The notes below the pieces were generated by a model. The model did no database searches. It saw only the letters and a list, made by a program, of their open reading frames with translations, and was not told the origin of the DNA. This document shows positions 24,414 to 33,899 of a DNA stretch of 64,000 nucleotides, piece after piece. Location: contig CAKTTY010000002.1 of the NCBI GenBank assembly GCA_934617065.1, positions 186,001 to 250,000 of the forward strand. The letters are read 5' to 3'. Position numbers and translations under genes: made by a program. Numbering within the stretch: the first letter of the stretch is position 1; every line of letters starts with the position of its first letter. The stretch is from an uncultured Eggerthellaceae bacterium. GTDB lineage: Bacteria > Actinomycetota > Coriobacteriia > Coriobacteriales > Eggerthellaceae.

Positions 24414-24443
24414 AGAACCGCTCTTCGGAGCGGTTCTTTTTTG
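24414..24443 (+). terminator. Terminator after rplW
   Basis: A perfect 10-bp stem AGAACCGCTC/GAGCGGTTCT with TTCG loop is followed by TTTTT. It ends the first half of the split S10 operon. Confidence 0.92.
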
Positions 24444-24536
24444 CCCCTGGAATTGCTGTTGCATTCCGGGGCTTTTCTTTTTTCACCATCTTAAAGGTAA
24501 GGGTGTACGCTTAGTTGGTACGCCAAGGAGGTACCA

Positions 24537-25508
24537 ATGCTGCAGGATATAGCGCCTTATTCTTTTTGCAATGATTTTGCATGGATCAATCCAGAGCCTA
24601 CAGACAGGGTCCTCGTGTACCGAGGCTCCACTGTTCTTGTTTCGATCGATACTCCCCCTCAGAACGCTTCAGAGGACGCCAGGGAAGGCACGTTGCGCTT
24701 TCCGACATTTAAGATGCTTTCCGATATCGGTGCTGTGGTTTCCGATTCCGCAGAAGTAATTCAGCGAGCTGACGGAATGACACCTGAAGCGGTTTTCCTA
24801 TTCACGGTTGGGGATACGGGATACTTTCGTTGCGAGGCAGATTGCAGTGTTCTTGATAAATTGATCGAAGGCAGTCGTTCCGTGCGCGCCGATGATTCAT
24901 TTACCCAGGCTAAATGGCAATTTATGCCGATTTCCCAGCTCAAGCAATTCGGTCCGAAGCATAGGGCATTTGCTGGGTTAGTAGGTTACGAATACGACAC
25001 CTGGTATGCAACGCGTAGATTCTGTGGCCGTTGCGGAGCTCCATTGGTGCACGACATGGTGGAGCGTATGGTGCGATGCCCTCAATGTGGTGCCATGGAA
25101 TTCCCCAAGCTCTTTCCAGCGGTAATCGTGGGTATTGTTGACACTCAGCGTAACAAGGTTCTTGTGTCCCGTTATGCGAACCGTGAATACAAGCGCTATG
25201 CCCTTATCGCCGGGTTCTGCGAGATGGGAGAAACCGTCGAAGAAACTGTTCACCGAGAAGTAATGGAGGAAGTGGGGCTTAGGGTGAAGAATCTTCGCTA
25301 CTACAAAAGTCAGCCATGGCCTCCTTCTTCATCGCTGCTCTTCGGTTTCTTTTGCGAGCTTGATGGCTCGAATAGCATCAAGCTCGACGACCATGAATTG
25401 GAGAGTGCCGAGTGGATAGACAGAGATAAGCTTCCTTGCGATGAAGACTATTCGTTAACGCGAGACATGATGCAGGTTCTCCGTGACGGAAGAGAGTCAG
25501 ACTATTGA
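24537..25508 (+). CDS. nudC: NADH pyrophosphatase, Nudix family (NudC)
   Basis: Hydrolyses NADH or NAD+ to nicotinamide mononucleotide and AMP; family members also remove NAD caps from RNA. The 323-aa protein has an N-terminal domain, a four-Cys zinc ribbon (CGRCG at ~160 and CPQCG at ~180) and then the Nudix box (GX5EX7REVMEEVG at ~225-247). A downstream SQPWPPSSSL segment matches the NudC-specific SQPWPFPxS motif, with Phe replaced. The ribosome site is AAGGAGG. It is a single gene, with its own terminator region downstream. Confidence 0.9.
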   Translation: MLQDIAPYSFCNDFAWINPEPTDRVLVYRGSTVLVSIDTPPQNASEDAREGTLRFPTFKMLSDIGAVVSDSAEVIQRADGMTPEAVFLFTVGDTGYFRCEADCSVLDKLIEGSRSVRADDSFTQAKWQFMPISQLKQFGPKHRAFAGLVGYEYDTWYATRRFCGRCGAPLVHDMVERMVRCPQCGAMEFPKLFPAVIVGIVDTQRNKVLVSRYANREYKRYALIAGFCEMGETVEETVHREVMEEVGLRVKNLRYYKSQPWPPSSSLLFGFFCELDGSNSIKLDDHELESAEWIDRDKLPCDEDYSLTRDMMQVLRDGRESDY

Positions 25509-25621
25509 TTCTCTTCCTACCTATCGGTCGTGATTTTTCCGTATGCGCTTTGAATTGTTGTCTTTCGGTGGGGAGCGTGTAGGGGGTCTGACCAGTCTTG
25601 CTCTAACCCTGCTTTGCAGAA

Positions 25622-25661
25622 ATAAAAAACGGGTGCTCGAAATTATCGAGCACCCGTTTCG
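25622..25661. terminator. Bidirectional terminator between nudC and sstT
   Basis: A 12-bp stem ACGGGTGCTCGA/TCGAGCACCCGT (25629-25640 with 25646-25657) has an A-run on the left (serving sstT on the minus strand) and TTTC on the right. Confidence 0.85.
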
Positions 25662-25688
25662 TGTCTTAGGTCTATTGTTAGCAGGAGA

Positions 25689-26951
25689 CTATTCAGCGGT
25701 AGAGGGCTTCCATTCGTCTGCGTCTTTGCCAACCTGGAAGGGTACGCCAGCTTCACGGCGTTCCTTGTAGTCGGCAGTAGCGGTGAACAGCGCGTCGGAA
25801 AGGGAGTTAAGGGCAGTTTCAACGGAGTCCTGAATAACGCCGATTACGAAGCCAACGCCCACAACCTGCATGGCGATGTCGTTGCTGATGCCGAACAAGG
25901 AGCAGCACAGCGGAATAAGAAGCAAGGAGCCGCCGGCAACACCGGAAGCACCGCAGGCGCTCACTGCAGCCAGAACGCAGAGGATGCCAGCAGTAACGGG
26001 GTTGATGGCAATACCCATGGTATGTGCAGCAGCCATAGCCATTACGGTAATGGTAATAGCAGCGCCAGCCATATTGATAGTGGCGCCCAGCGGGATGGAG
26101 ACAGAGTAGGTGTCTTTGCGAATACCAAGACGCTTGCACAGCTCCATGTTTACGGGGATGTTAGCGGCAGAGCTGCGGGTGAAGAAGGCATACATGCCGG
26201 AGTCTTTGATGCAACGGAAAACGATAGGGTAGGGGTTCTTGCGAATGTTGATGAACACCAGCAGCGGGTTCACAACAAGGCAGATGAAGAACATGGCGCC
26301 CAAAAGAACAAGGAGCAGCTGACCATATTCGATGAAGATCTCAGGGCCGTTCTGAGAAACAGAGGTGTAGATAAGGCCCATGATGCCAAACGGAGCGCAG
26401 GTGATGATCCAGCGAACTACGATAGAGATAACGTGCGACATATTCGCAAAGAAATCTTTGGTGGGTTCGGTGGTATAGCGCATTGCGATACCCAGAAGAA
26501 CAGCCCAAACCAGGATGCCGATGTAGTTTGCATTGAGCAGCGCATCAACAGGGTTAACTACCATGTTGCCAATGAGGGTGGTAAGTACTTCTGCGATTTC
26601 GGTGGGTGCTGCCTTGTCTGCAGCCTCAACGCCCGAAAGGGTGAGCTCAACGGGGAATGCGTAGCTGATTGCTACGGCGGTGAAGGCGGCGGCAAGGGTG
26701 CTTACCACGTACAGCACCACGATGGTCTTCATGGATTTAGGAAGCTTGGTGTGGCACAAGGCATTGATAACCAGGAAGAATACCAAGAACGGCGCGACTG
26801 CCTTCAAGGCGCTAACGAACAAGGTGCCAAGCATTTCGATAACGGCAAGATCCTTAGGGCCAAAGGCACCAAGCAAAGCGCCGATAACAAGGCCGATGAT
26901 AATGCGCTTGATAAGGCTCAAGCTCGACCATGCTTCTGCAATTTTTTTCAT
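25689..26951 (-). CDS. sstT: Sodium/serine-threonine symporter SstT
   Basis: A dicarboxylate/amino acid:cation symporter family protein that imports Ser and Thr with Na+. The 420-aa protein has about eight membrane spans plus re-entrant loops. The diagnostic segments FFTRSSAANIPVNMELC (~253-269) and SIPLGATINMAGAA (~284-297), which form the substrate and Na+ site, match SstT. The start has AAGGAGA upstream. It is transcribed alone, convergent with nudC. Confidence 0.9.
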   Translation of the reverse strand: MKKIAEAWSSLSLIKRIIIGLVIGALLGAFGPKDLAVIEMLGTLFVSALKAVAPFLVFFLVINALCHTKLPKSMKTIVVLYVVSTLAAAFTAVAISYAFPVELTLSGVEAADKAAPTEIAEVLTTLIGNMVVNPVDALLNANYIGILVWAVLLGIAMRYTTEPTKDFFANMSHVISIVVRWIITCAPFGIMGLIYTSVSQNGPEIFIEYGQLLLVLLGAMFFICLVVNPLLVFINIRKNPYPIVFRCIKDSGMYAFFTRSSAANIPVNMELCKRLGIRKDTYSVSIPLGATINMAGAAITITVMAMAAAHTMGIAINPVTAGILCVLAAVSACGASGVAGGSLLLIPLCCSLFGISNDIAMQVVGVGFVIGVIQDSVETALNSLSDALFTATADYKERREAGVPFQVGKDADEWKPSTAE

Positions 26952-27115
26952 AGATGTCTCCTTGAATGGGAGGATTGGGGATAGGATGCAGCTCTGAACG
27001 TGCAGATGTTCTAAAACCGCAACTTTTTAGTATACCGATCCGTTACAGAATTGTTTCGAGAGTGATTCTATTTAACTAAGCGGAAAAGAAACTAGGTAAA
27101 CGGTGCATAAGCGTA

Positions 27116-27148
27116 AAAAAGCGACCCCAAAATAAGGGGTCGCTTTGC
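27116..27148. terminator. Terminator of the acyl-CoA dehydrogenase gene
   Basis: A 9-bp stem AGCGACCCC/GGGGTCGCT (27120-27128 with 27136-27144) is preceded by six A. It serves the minus-strand gene ending 27 bp away. Confidence 0.85.
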
Positions 27149-27174
27149 GAAAAGAGTGCAGGTGAAGAGGCGGA

Positions 27175-28338
27175 TTACTTTGCCTTGTACTTCTTAACCA
27201 GCTGACGACCGGCGATGTAGTCCATGATTTCAGTGGTGCCGCCGCCCATTTCGTTACCACGGAGGTCTGCCCAGATGCGGCCAACGCGGATTTCCTTGGT
27301 GTAGCCGATAGCTGCGTAGATTGCCATTGCGAGGTCGGCAACGCGGGTGAGCTCGCGGCAAGCATAGCCCTTAAGCAGTGCAGACTCGAGGCGAGTAGAT
27401 TCACCGTTGTCGATCATGGTAACAACCTGATACAGACGGGTGCGTACGTTCTGAATGATGTTTTCCATCTCGCAGAGATGCAGCTGGATCTGAGTCTGGT
27501 GAGCGATGGGCTTGTTGAAGCAGATACGCTCAGATGCATAAGCACCTGCGTCGTTCAGGGCAGCCTGGGCAAGGCCGAGGGAAGATGCAACAACCAGGCA
27601 GCGCTCGAACTCAAGCTTCTTCATGAGAAGCTTCCAGCCCATGCCAGGCTCGCCCAGACGCATGTCCTCGGTGAGAACTACGTTGTCGAAGAACTGGTCA
27701 ACGAACGGAATGGCCTGCTGGCCAACCTTGTCGAGGTGACCGATGGTGAAGCCAGGGGTGTCGTTGGGAACGAGCCACAGAGAGTACTTATCGTTCTCGT
27801 AGGAAGGATCTTCGTCCTTTGCTACAACCATGGTGTAGATGGAGAGGCCGCCCAGGGTAACCCAAGTCTTCTGGCCGTTCAGCAGATAGGTGCCGTCAGG
27901 CTGCTTCTTGGTAACGCAGGTCATAGCGTTGTTGTCGGAGCCAGCTGCGGGTTCAGAAATTGCAGAACAAGCGATGCAGGTGCTTTCGATGTTTTCGATA
28001 GCGTCCATGATCATTTCCTGCTGCTCTTTGGAGCCGAAGTCAATTACGTCGGTGATGGTGTTGAAATCGGTAACGAAGGGGAGGGTTACGCCAGTGAACT
28101 CATGAAGCTTTTCTACCAGGAGAACCTCGGTAAGCTTGTCTACCGGAACACCGCCAACTTCTTCGGGAAGGCCCAGAAGCATGAAGCCTGCCTCGCGGTA
28201 AGCCATAGCAGCTTCGATGCTGATGTGATGATCTACTTCATATGCCTGCTTTACTGCTTCATCGGTGAAGTAGCGAGTAGCATATTCATGTGCGCTCTCA
28301 ATGAGCAGCTCCTGCTCGTCAGTAAGCTTGAAATCCAT
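27175..28338 (-). CDS. Acyl-CoA dehydrogenase (CaiA-like)
   Basis: A FAD enzyme of the acyl-CoA dehydrogenase family, 387 aa, full length. It has the N-terminal helical domain, the FAD-binding segment AISEPAAGSD (~134-143) and the LNGQKTWVTLGG strand region. The C-terminal helical domain ends GGGTTEIMDYIAGRQLVK. It may reduce enoyl-CoA or oxidise acyl-CoA; in anaerobic Coriobacteriia such enzymes often act as electron-accepting reductases (inference). No electron-transfer flavoprotein or CoA-ligase gene is adjacent. Two CoA-transferase genes lie 30 kb away, but no link is shown. The substrate is unknown. Confidence 0.85.
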   Translation of the reverse strand: MDFKLTDEQELLIESAHEYATRYFTDEAVKQAYEVDHHISIEAAMAYREAGFMLLGLPEEVGGVPVDKLTEVLLVEKLHEFTGVTLPFVTDFNTITDVIDFGSKEQQEMIMDAIENIESTCIACSAISEPAAGSDNNAMTCVTKKQPDGTYLLNGQKTWVTLGGLSIYTMVVAKDEDPSYENDKYSLWLVPNDTPGFTIGHLDKVGQQAIPFVDQFFDNVVLTEDMRLGEPGMGWKLLMKKLEFERCLVVASSLGLAQAALNDAGAYASERICFNKPIAHQTQIQLHLCEMENIIQNVRTRLYQVVTMIDNGESTRLESALLKGYACRELTRVADLAMAIYAAIGYTKEIRVGRIWADLRGNEMGGGTTEIMDYIAGRQLVKKYKAK

Positions 28339-28922
28339 AATGCGTTCCTCTCCTTATTCCTGTGTTGAATGGAACCGAGATTCAGACAAGAACCGAATCA
28401 GCAGCTCAATGGCTATCCTAGCATTTGAACGCGTTTTTCTCTATGCACCTAAGTATTCCTGTTTTGTATAAGAATTGCACCAATTCGATAATTCGTGTTA
28501 TATCAGGTGTCTCTACGTGTTTGATCAGGTTAAACGCATCAATTCGATTGAGCGAAAACACCACAAATATGGATATTTGACCAGTTGAATCGACGAAGCA
28601 GAAAAGGAAGTCGCGCCTTGTTGAAAAGCAAGGTGCGAAAAGCTTCGTTGCACCATGCTGGATAGTTCGGTGCGGTAGGGTTTTGCAATGTCCCTTTCCG
28701 ATGAACGCCTTGCAGATGGTTCTCCTGGAGTGCGCAAAGGCTCGAGCTGGTAGGGGGGCGGCAAATTCAGGCAGCTAAATGCAGATAACCTGGCGTTTTC
28801 GTATTCGGCCATTCCTGCACGTGCAGAATGGGGCCAAGTGAAGGATAATGAACAGGTTATGCCGCCATTAGATGCGGCTGCAAACGCTATAAACAGCGCT
28901 CATTGGTGAACAGGAGAATGAA
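28339..28922. other. Long intergenic region before glmM
   Basis: A two-tier hairpin occupies 28591-28650: outer stem CGACGAAGC/GCTTCGTTG and inner stem CGCGCCTTG/CAAGGTGCG, separated by an A-rich internal loop. A perfect 12-bp palindrome CTGCACGTGCAG, extended by CCATT/AATGG, lies near 28810-28832. The glmM ribosome site (ACAGGAG) follows. I found no gene and no known riboswitch signature. Confidence 0.45.
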
Positions 28923-30269
28923 ATGAAATACTTTGGCACAGACGGCTTCCGCGGCGTAGCCGGCGCTGACCTTACCGTTGAGCATGCATACAAAATCGGC
29001 CGTTTTATTGGCTGGTACTATGGCGCACGCCAGGGCCGCAAGGCCCGCATCGTTGTGGGCAAAGATACCCGCCGTTCCAGCTACATGCTGGAAAGCGGTA
29101 TGGTTTCTGGCCTTGTTGCCTCGGGTGCAGATGCCTATATGCTGCACGTTATTCCTACCCCGGGCCTTTCGTACGAAACCACCGACGGCGCATTCGATTG
29201 TGGTGTGATGATTACCGCTAGTCACAATCCTTATACGGATAACGGCATCAAGTTGGTTAATTCCCAGGGTTTCAAGATGGAAGAGCCCCTGCTTCAGCTT
29301 ATTGAGCGGTACATTGACGGCGAATATCCCGAAGAAGTGCCTATGGTGTCTGGCGATGCGATTGGCGCAACAGTTGACTATATGCAGGGCCGCAATCGCT
29401 ACATTGCCCACCTTATTGCCAGCGCGAATTTCTCCCTGCAGGGCGTAAAGGTTGGCCTTGATTGCGCCAATGGTTCTGCCTCTTCGGTTGCAAAACCCGT
29501 GTTCGATGCTTTGGGCGCCGACGTTCGCGTTATTAGCAATGCCCCTGATGGCTTCAATATTAACGTTGACTGCGGCTCCACGCATATTGACCGCTTGCAA
29601 CGCCTTGTTGTGGAGCAGGGTCTTGATGTGGGCTTTGCCTATGACGGCGATGCAGACCGTTGCCTTGCGGTAGACGAGCGCGGCCACGTGGTAGATGGCG
29701 ATCTTATCCTGTATGTGTGCGGCGTGTACCTGAACAAGCATGGTCGCTTGTCGGGCGGAACGGTTGTCCCCACGGTTATGAGCAACTTCGGTGTGCTGAA
29801 GGCTCTTGAGCAGGCTAACTTGAACTACGAAACCACCGCAGTGGGCGACAAGAACGTATTTGCTTGCATGCATGCTAATGGCTACAGCCTGGGCGGCGAG
29901 CAATCGGGCCATGTGATTTTCGGCGATATTGCAAGTACTGGTGACGGCATCCTTACCTCGCTGCGTCTTATGGAGGCCATTCGCGCTGAGCGCGAAACCC
30001 TGTCGCAGCTATGCGCTCCGGTGAAGCTGTATCCTCAGTTGCTGACCAATGTGCGTGTTGCAGACAAAGATGCGGCCATGAATGATGCGGCTGTGTTGGA
30101 ATCGGTTAAAGCAGCAGAGGAGTTCCTGGGCGATCGCGGTCGTGTTCTTCTGCGTGCTAGCGGCACCGAGCCTCTTATCCGTGTGTTGGCGGAAGCTCCC
30201 ACTGACGAGCTGTGCGCTGAGGCAAGCGAGTTCATGCTGAAGGCGCTTGAGCCCCTGCGCGCTGAGTAG
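28923..30269 (+). CDS. glmM: Phosphoglucosamine mutase
   Basis: Interconverts glucosamine 6-phosphate and glucosamine 1-phosphate on the way to UDP-N-acetylglucosamine. The 448-aa protein begins KYFGTDGFRGVAG. It has the active-site phosphoserine loop TASHNPYTDNGIK at ~98-110, the metal loop DGDADR at ~240 and the phosphate-binding RASGTEPLIRV near the C-terminus. The ACAGGAG ribosome site is good. It is transcribed alone and ends in a strong terminator. Confidence 0.97.
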   Translation: MKYFGTDGFRGVAGADLTVEHAYKIGRFIGWYYGARQGRKARIVVGKDTRRSSYMLESGMVSGLVASGADAYMLHVIPTPGLSYETTDGAFDCGVMITASHNPYTDNGIKLVNSQGFKMEEPLLQLIERYIDGEYPEEVPMVSGDAIGATVDYMQGRNRYIAHLIASANFSLQGVKVGLDCANGSASSVAKPVFDALGADVRVISNAPDGFNINVDCGSTHIDRLQRLVVEQGLDVGFAYDGDADRCLAVDERGHVVDGDLILYVCGVYLNKHGRLSGGTVVPTVMSNFGVLKALEQANLNYETTAVGDKNVFACMHANGYSLGGEQSGHVIFGDIASTGDGILTSLRLMEAIRAERETLSQLCAPVKLYPQLLTNVRVADKDAAMNDAAVLESVKAAEEFLGDRGRVLLRASGTEPLIRVLAEAPTDELCAEASEFMLKALEPLRAE

Positions 30270-30302
30270 TAGCGTTTGCCGCAACGCTATCCAAACGAAT
30301 TC

Positions 30303-30330
30303 GAGAGCCCGCTTCGGCGGGCTTTCTTTA
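30303..30330 (+). terminator. Terminator of glmM
   Basis: A 10-bp stem GAGAGCCCGC/GCGGGCTTTC, with one G-U pair, and TTCG loop is followed by TTTAT. Confidence 0.85.
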
Positions 30331-30346
30331 TATATACTTACGGGTT

Positions 30347-31375
30347 ATGGCAACCTACCAACATATATCCCACGGGTTCGAGCCCGTGTTCAATGAGCGT
30401 TCTACCGTACTGGTTTTGGGGTCGTTCCCCTCCGTGCTCTCTCGGAAGAACGATTTTTATTACGGCAACCCCCAGAATCGCTTTTGGCGTGTGCTTGCCG
30501 CCATTGCGAAGGAGCCTGCGCCTGAAACTATTTCCGAAAAGAAGGAAATGCTGCTTTCGTGTGGCATTGCGCTATGGGACGTTATCCAGGAATGCGACAT
30601 CAAAGGATCGAGCGACGCTAGCATCAAGAATGTGGTGCCCGCCCAAGTGGAGCTCATCACGCGCACGGCCCCTATCAAGCGTGTTATATGCAATGGCGCT
30701 ACGGCGGGTCGCCTCTATAAAAAGTATCTACTATATAAAGTAGGGATCGAAGCAGAGGTGTTGCCTTCCACCAGCCCCGCAAATGCGGCGTGGGGTTTTG
30801 ATCGCCTAAGTGAACGCTGGCTTGCGGCGCTTGATGGCGTGCAGCCTGCAACAGATGATGAAGTGGATTCGTTCGAGCGCGAACGGAAGAGTGCCAAGCG
30901 CGCGGGCAAGGGCGAAGTGGAATATGCCCATGTGCGTATTCCAGCGCCCGATGCATCGAGCTATGCGGTGCATAAATCTATGCAGGGCAACAAGCGCAAA
31001 GACACCAAACCTGAGCTTCTGGTTCGACAGCGCCTTCGCGAAGCGGGCCTGGGCGGCTATCGTTTGCAATGGAAAGTTCCGGGACGCCCCGATGTGGCGT
31101 GGCCGGGGAAGAGGGTGGCGCTCTTTATTCACGGCTGCTATTGGCACCGCTGCCCGCATTGCAACCTTTCCCTTCCCAAGAAGAACACCGAATATTGGGT
31201 GGCAAAGTTCAACCGCAATCAAGAACGTGATGCACAAAACGAAGCGGCGCTTATCGCCGATGGTTGGAAGGTGCATGTGATTTGGGAATGCGAGTTGAAG
31301 AAAGACAAGCGCGAGGAAACGTTCGCGAAGCTCCTGCCCGAACTTGCGCGCGAACTCAATAAGGAGCTTCGCTAA
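30347..31375 (+). CDS. Fusion: hypoxanthine/uracil-type DNA glycosylase plus Vsr endonuclease
   Basis: A single 342-aa frame joins two repair enzymes. Residues ~1-165 are a uracil-DNA glycosylase superfamily domain of the deoxyinosine-glycosylase type, with LVLGSFPS (~23-29), YYGNPQNRFW (~39-48) and LPSTSPANAAW (~143). Residues ~205-342 are a very-short-patch (Vsr) endonuclease, with the HKSMQGNKRKDTKPE opening, PGRPD (Asp249), HGCYWHRCPHC (zinc and catalytic His) and VIWECEL. Vsr nicks beside T:G mismatches made by deamination of 5-methylcytosine; the glycosylase family removes deaminated bases. No cytosine methyltransferase is adjacent. A charged linker joins the domains. Confidence 0.88.
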   Translation: MATYQHISHGFEPVFNERSTVLVLGSFPSVLSRKNDFYYGNPQNRFWRVLAAIAKEPAPETISEKKEMLLSCGIALWDVIQECDIKGSSDASIKNVVPAQVELITRTAPIKRVICNGATAGRLYKKYLLYKVGIEAEVLPSTSPANAAWGFDRLSERWLAALDGVQPATDDEVDSFERERKSAKRAGKGEVEYAHVRIPAPDASSYAVHKSMQGNKRKDTKPELLVRQRLREAGLGGYRLQWKVPGRPDVAWPGKRVALFIHGCYWHRCPHCNLSLPKKNTEYWVAKFNRNQERDAQNEAALIADGWKVHVIWECELKKDKREETFAKLLPELARELNKELR

Positions 31376-31718
31376 GCATATTTGGGCATAAGGGTTTTTG
31401 TGTCTCTATTGCATGGCGGCATTGGGGCCTATGGTGAAATAGCGAGGTAGAAGAATTACCGTTTACTGCCAATTTCGGCTCAATTCGTGTCAGGTTGTGA
31501 ATCTTTTGCGAATAGTTGCTTCAATTCGATTATCTCTTGCGCATTACATAGGCAATCAGTATACTTTTCGGTTGCGTCTGGCTGTTGATGGATACACCCG
31601 GACGCGTGGAAACTCGGAATCGCCGAGGGCTGTCTCCCAAAGGCCCCCATGGCGGTGATGGAGTCCACATAAGACCAAGGGTCCGAACCTGCAGTTCGAA
31701 CCCGTAGAAAGGAAGAAA
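31376..31718. other. Leader region of the rplB operon
   Basis: It contains the promoter listed next and a predicted untranslated leader of about 145 nt with short stems (for example GGTTCGAACTG-type pairs around 31680-31705). No gene is seen. The leader may carry ribosomal-protein autoregulation, which the sequence alone does not prove. Confidence 0.4.
31537..31565 (+). promoter_or_regulatory. Promoter of the rplB-rpmD operon
   Basis: A -35-like box TTGCGC (31537-31542), a 17-bp spacer and -10 TATACT (31560-31565) lie about 155 bp upstream of rplB. It explains how the second half of the S10 operon is expressed independently. Confidence 0.7.
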
Positions 31719-32549
31719 ATGGGAGTAAAACAGTTCAAGCCCACGAGCCCTGGACGCCGCTTCCAGACTGTCTCGGACTTTGCTGAGATCACCAGCACTA
31801 CGCCCGAGAAGTCCCTGTTGGCGCCCCTGCCCAAGAAGGCTGGCCGCAACAACAATGGCCGTATCACTACGCGTCATCAGGGTGGCGGCAACAAGCGTCG
31901 TTACCGCATCATCGACTTCAAGCGCAACAAGGACGGTATCCCCGCCAAGGTTGCCACGATCGAGTACGACCCCAACCGCAGTGCTCGCATCGCTCTTCTG
32001 CACTATGCAGACGGTGAAAAGCGCTACATCCTTCAGCCCAAGGGCCTCAAGGTTGGCGAAACGGTAGTATCCGGCGCTGATGCAGACATCAAGCCCGGCA
32101 ACGCACTGCCCCTGTCCGCTATCCCCGTTGGTACGCTCATCCACGCAGTTGAGCTCCAGCCTGGTCGCGGTGCGGCAATCGCTCGTTCCGCTGGCACCAG
32201 CATTCAGCTGATGGGCAAGGAAGGCAAGTATGCAATCCTGCGTATGCCTTCTTCCGAAATGCGTCGCGTTCTCGTAACCTGCCGCGCAACCGTTGGCGAA
32301 GTTGGTAACGCCGAGCACGGCAACATCAAGATCGGCAAGGCTGGCCGTAACCGTTGGATGGGCATCCGCCCCAGCGTTCGCGGTACTGTAATGAACCCTG
32401 TCGACCATCCTCATGGTGGTGGCGAAGGCAAGAACAAGTCTTCTGGTCGTCATCCTGTTACTCCGTGGGGCGTGTCTACCAAGGGTCATCGCACTCGCAA
32501 CCCCAAGAAGGCTTCGAGCCGCCTGATCATCCGCCGTCGCAAGAAGTAG
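31719..32549 (+). CDS. rplB: 50S ribosomal protein L2
   Basis: An rRNA-binding protein essential for subunit association and peptidyl transfer. The 276-aa protein has the C-terminal [14 protein letters not shown] segment containing the conserved His. Its ribosome site is AAAGGAAG. It heads the second half of the S10/spc gene series and is separated from rplW by about 7.3 kb. Confidence 0.98.
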   Translation: MGVKQFKPTSPGRRFQTVSDFAEITSTTPEKSLLAPLPKKAGRNNNGRITTRHQGGGNKRRYRIIDFKRNKDGIPAKVATIEYDPNRSARIALLHYADGEKRYILQPKGLKVGETVVSGADADIKPGNALPLSAIPVGTLIHAVELQPGRGAAIARSAGTSIQLMGKEGKYAILRMPSSEMRRVLVTCRATVGEVGNAEHGNIKIGKAGRNRWMGIRPSVRGTVMNPVDHPHGGGEGKNKSSGRHPVTPWGVSTKGHRTRNPKKASSRLIIRRRKK

Positions 32550-32573
32550 CGCCCGATCGCATAAGGAGAAACA

Positions 32574-32831
32574 TTGAGCAGAAGTTTGAAAAAAGGTCCC
32601 TTCGTGGAGCCTCGCCTTCTCGATCGCGTTATTGCGATGAACGAAGCTGGCGACAAGAAGGTCATCAAGACGTGGTCGCGTTCTTCCACCATCTTCCCCG
32701 AGATGGTTGGTCACACCATCGCTGTGCATGATGGTCGCAAGCACGTGCCGGTTTACGTTACTGAATCCATGGTTGGCCACAAGCTGGGCGAGTTCGCACC
32801 TTCTCGCACCTTCCGCGGCCACGACAAGTAA
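32574..32831 (+). CDS. rpsS: 30S ribosomal protein S19
   Basis: A small-subunit head protein next to S13. The 85-aa protein uses a TTG start, preceded by AAGGAGA, and opens SRSLKKGPF as the family does. Conserved [16 protein letters not shown] and NGRKH-like (here DGRKH) segments follow. Confidence 0.97.
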   Translation: MSRSLKKGPFVEPRLLDRVIAMNEAGDKKVIKTWSRSSTIFPEMVGHTIAVHDGRKHVPVYVTESMVGHKLGEFAPSRTFRGHDK

Positions 32832-32845
32832 GGAAAGGGTGAAAC

Positions 32846-33187
32846 ATGGAAGCTAAAGCAATCGCTCGCTACGTACGCGTTTCGCCCCGCAAGGCACGCA
32901 TCGTACTCGACCAGATTCGCGGCAAGAACGTTATTGCCGCTCAGGAAACCCTCCGCTTCACCAACCGCGCTGTTGCTGAGGTTGTAGAGAAGACCCTGAA
33001 CTCCGCAGTTGCAAACGCTGCACAGAAGGGTGCCGCTAACCCCGAGAACCTCGTGGTTAAGGCATGCTTCGCCGACGAGGGCCCCACGCTGAAGCGTATC
33101 CGCCCCCGCGCAAAGGGCTCTGCTGCTCGCATTCGCAAGCGCACCAGCCACATCACCGTCATCGTAGCAACCCGAGAGGAGGCATAG
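32846..33187 (+). CDS. rplV: 50S ribosomal protein L22
   Basis: A tunnel protein whose beta-hairpin lies near the constriction. The 113-aa protein has [17 protein letters not shown] at ~9-25 and the hairpin segment [19 protein letters not shown] (partly shown) at ~84-102. It is spaced 1 bp before rpsC. Confidence 0.98.
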   Translation: MEAKAIARYVRVSPRKARIVLDQIRGKNVIAAQETLRFTNRAVAEVVEKTLNSAVANAAQKGAANPENLVVKACFADEGPTLKRIRPRAKGSAARIRKRTSHITVIVATREEA

Positions 33188-33188
33188 T

Positions 33189-33899
33189 ATGGGTCAGAAA
33201 GTAAGCCCCACCGGTTTCCGTCTCGGCGTAACCGAGGATTGGCGTAGCCGCTGGTATTCCGACAAGGACTATGCGAAGAACCTTGAGAACGACCTCGCTA
33301 TTCGTTCTTACCTTGACAAGCAGCTCGCCCATGCAGCTGTCTCCCGCGTAGAGATCGAGCGCGCTGGTGACAAGATCAAGGTCATCATCACCACGTCTCG
33401 CCCCGGCGTTGTAATCGGCAAGAAGGGCGCAGAGGTTGACGCACTTCGCAAGAAGCTCAACCAGATCGCCAACGGCCCGGTTTCCGTTGAGGTTGTAGAG
33501 GTTAAGCGTCCTGAACTCGACGCAAGCCTCATCGCTCAGTCCGTTGCTGAGCAGCTTGAAAACCGCGTTGCATTCCGTCGTGCAATGCGCAAGGCCGTTC
33601 AGTCTGCCCGCAAGAGCGGCGCAAAGGGTATCCGTATCCAGTGCGCTGGTCGTCTGGGTGGCGCTGAAATGAGCCGCCGCGAGTGGTATCGCGAAGGTCG
33701 CGTGCCGCTGCACACCCTTCGTGCGAAGATCGACTATGGCTTCGCTACCGCTGCAACCACCATGGGTTCCATTGGTATCCAGGTTTGGGTGTACCACGGT
33801 GAAGTTCTGCCTGGCCAGAAGGCTCCGCAGCCCGCACTCGAGGGTTCTTCCCGTCCTAACCGTTCCCGTCGCCGCAATAACGATAGGGGTGATAAGTAA
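33189..33899 (+). CDS. rpsC: 30S ribosomal protein S3
   Basis: Forms part of the mRNA entry tunnel and helicase. The 236-aa protein has the N-terminal [13 protein letters not shown], the KH-domain loop [14 protein letters not shown] at ~76-89 and [14 protein letters not shown]. It carries a basic Arg/Asn-rich tail. Its stop codon overlaps the rplP ATG by one base. Confidence 0.98.
   Translation: MGQKVSPTGFRLGVTEDWRSRWYSDKDYAKNLENDLAIRSYLDKQLAHAAVSRVEIERAGDKIKVIITTSRPGVVIGKKGAEVDALRKKLNQIANGPVSVEVVEVKRPELDASLIAQSVAEQLENRVAFRRAMRKAVQSARKSGAKGIRIQCAGRLGGAEMSRREWYREGRVPLHTLRAKIDYGFATAATTMGSIGIQVWVYHGEVLPGQKAPQPALEGSSRPNRSRRRNNDRGDK

Noticed and set aside
28525..28812. A 95-aa minus-strand frame upstream of glmM
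   Set aside because: It has low-complexity, Ser/Arg-rich composition, no ribosome site and overlaps predicted RNA structure.
28339..28922. A glmS-type ribozyme upstream of glmM
   Set aside because: That ribozyme belongs upstream of glmS, and its conserved core sequence is not found here.
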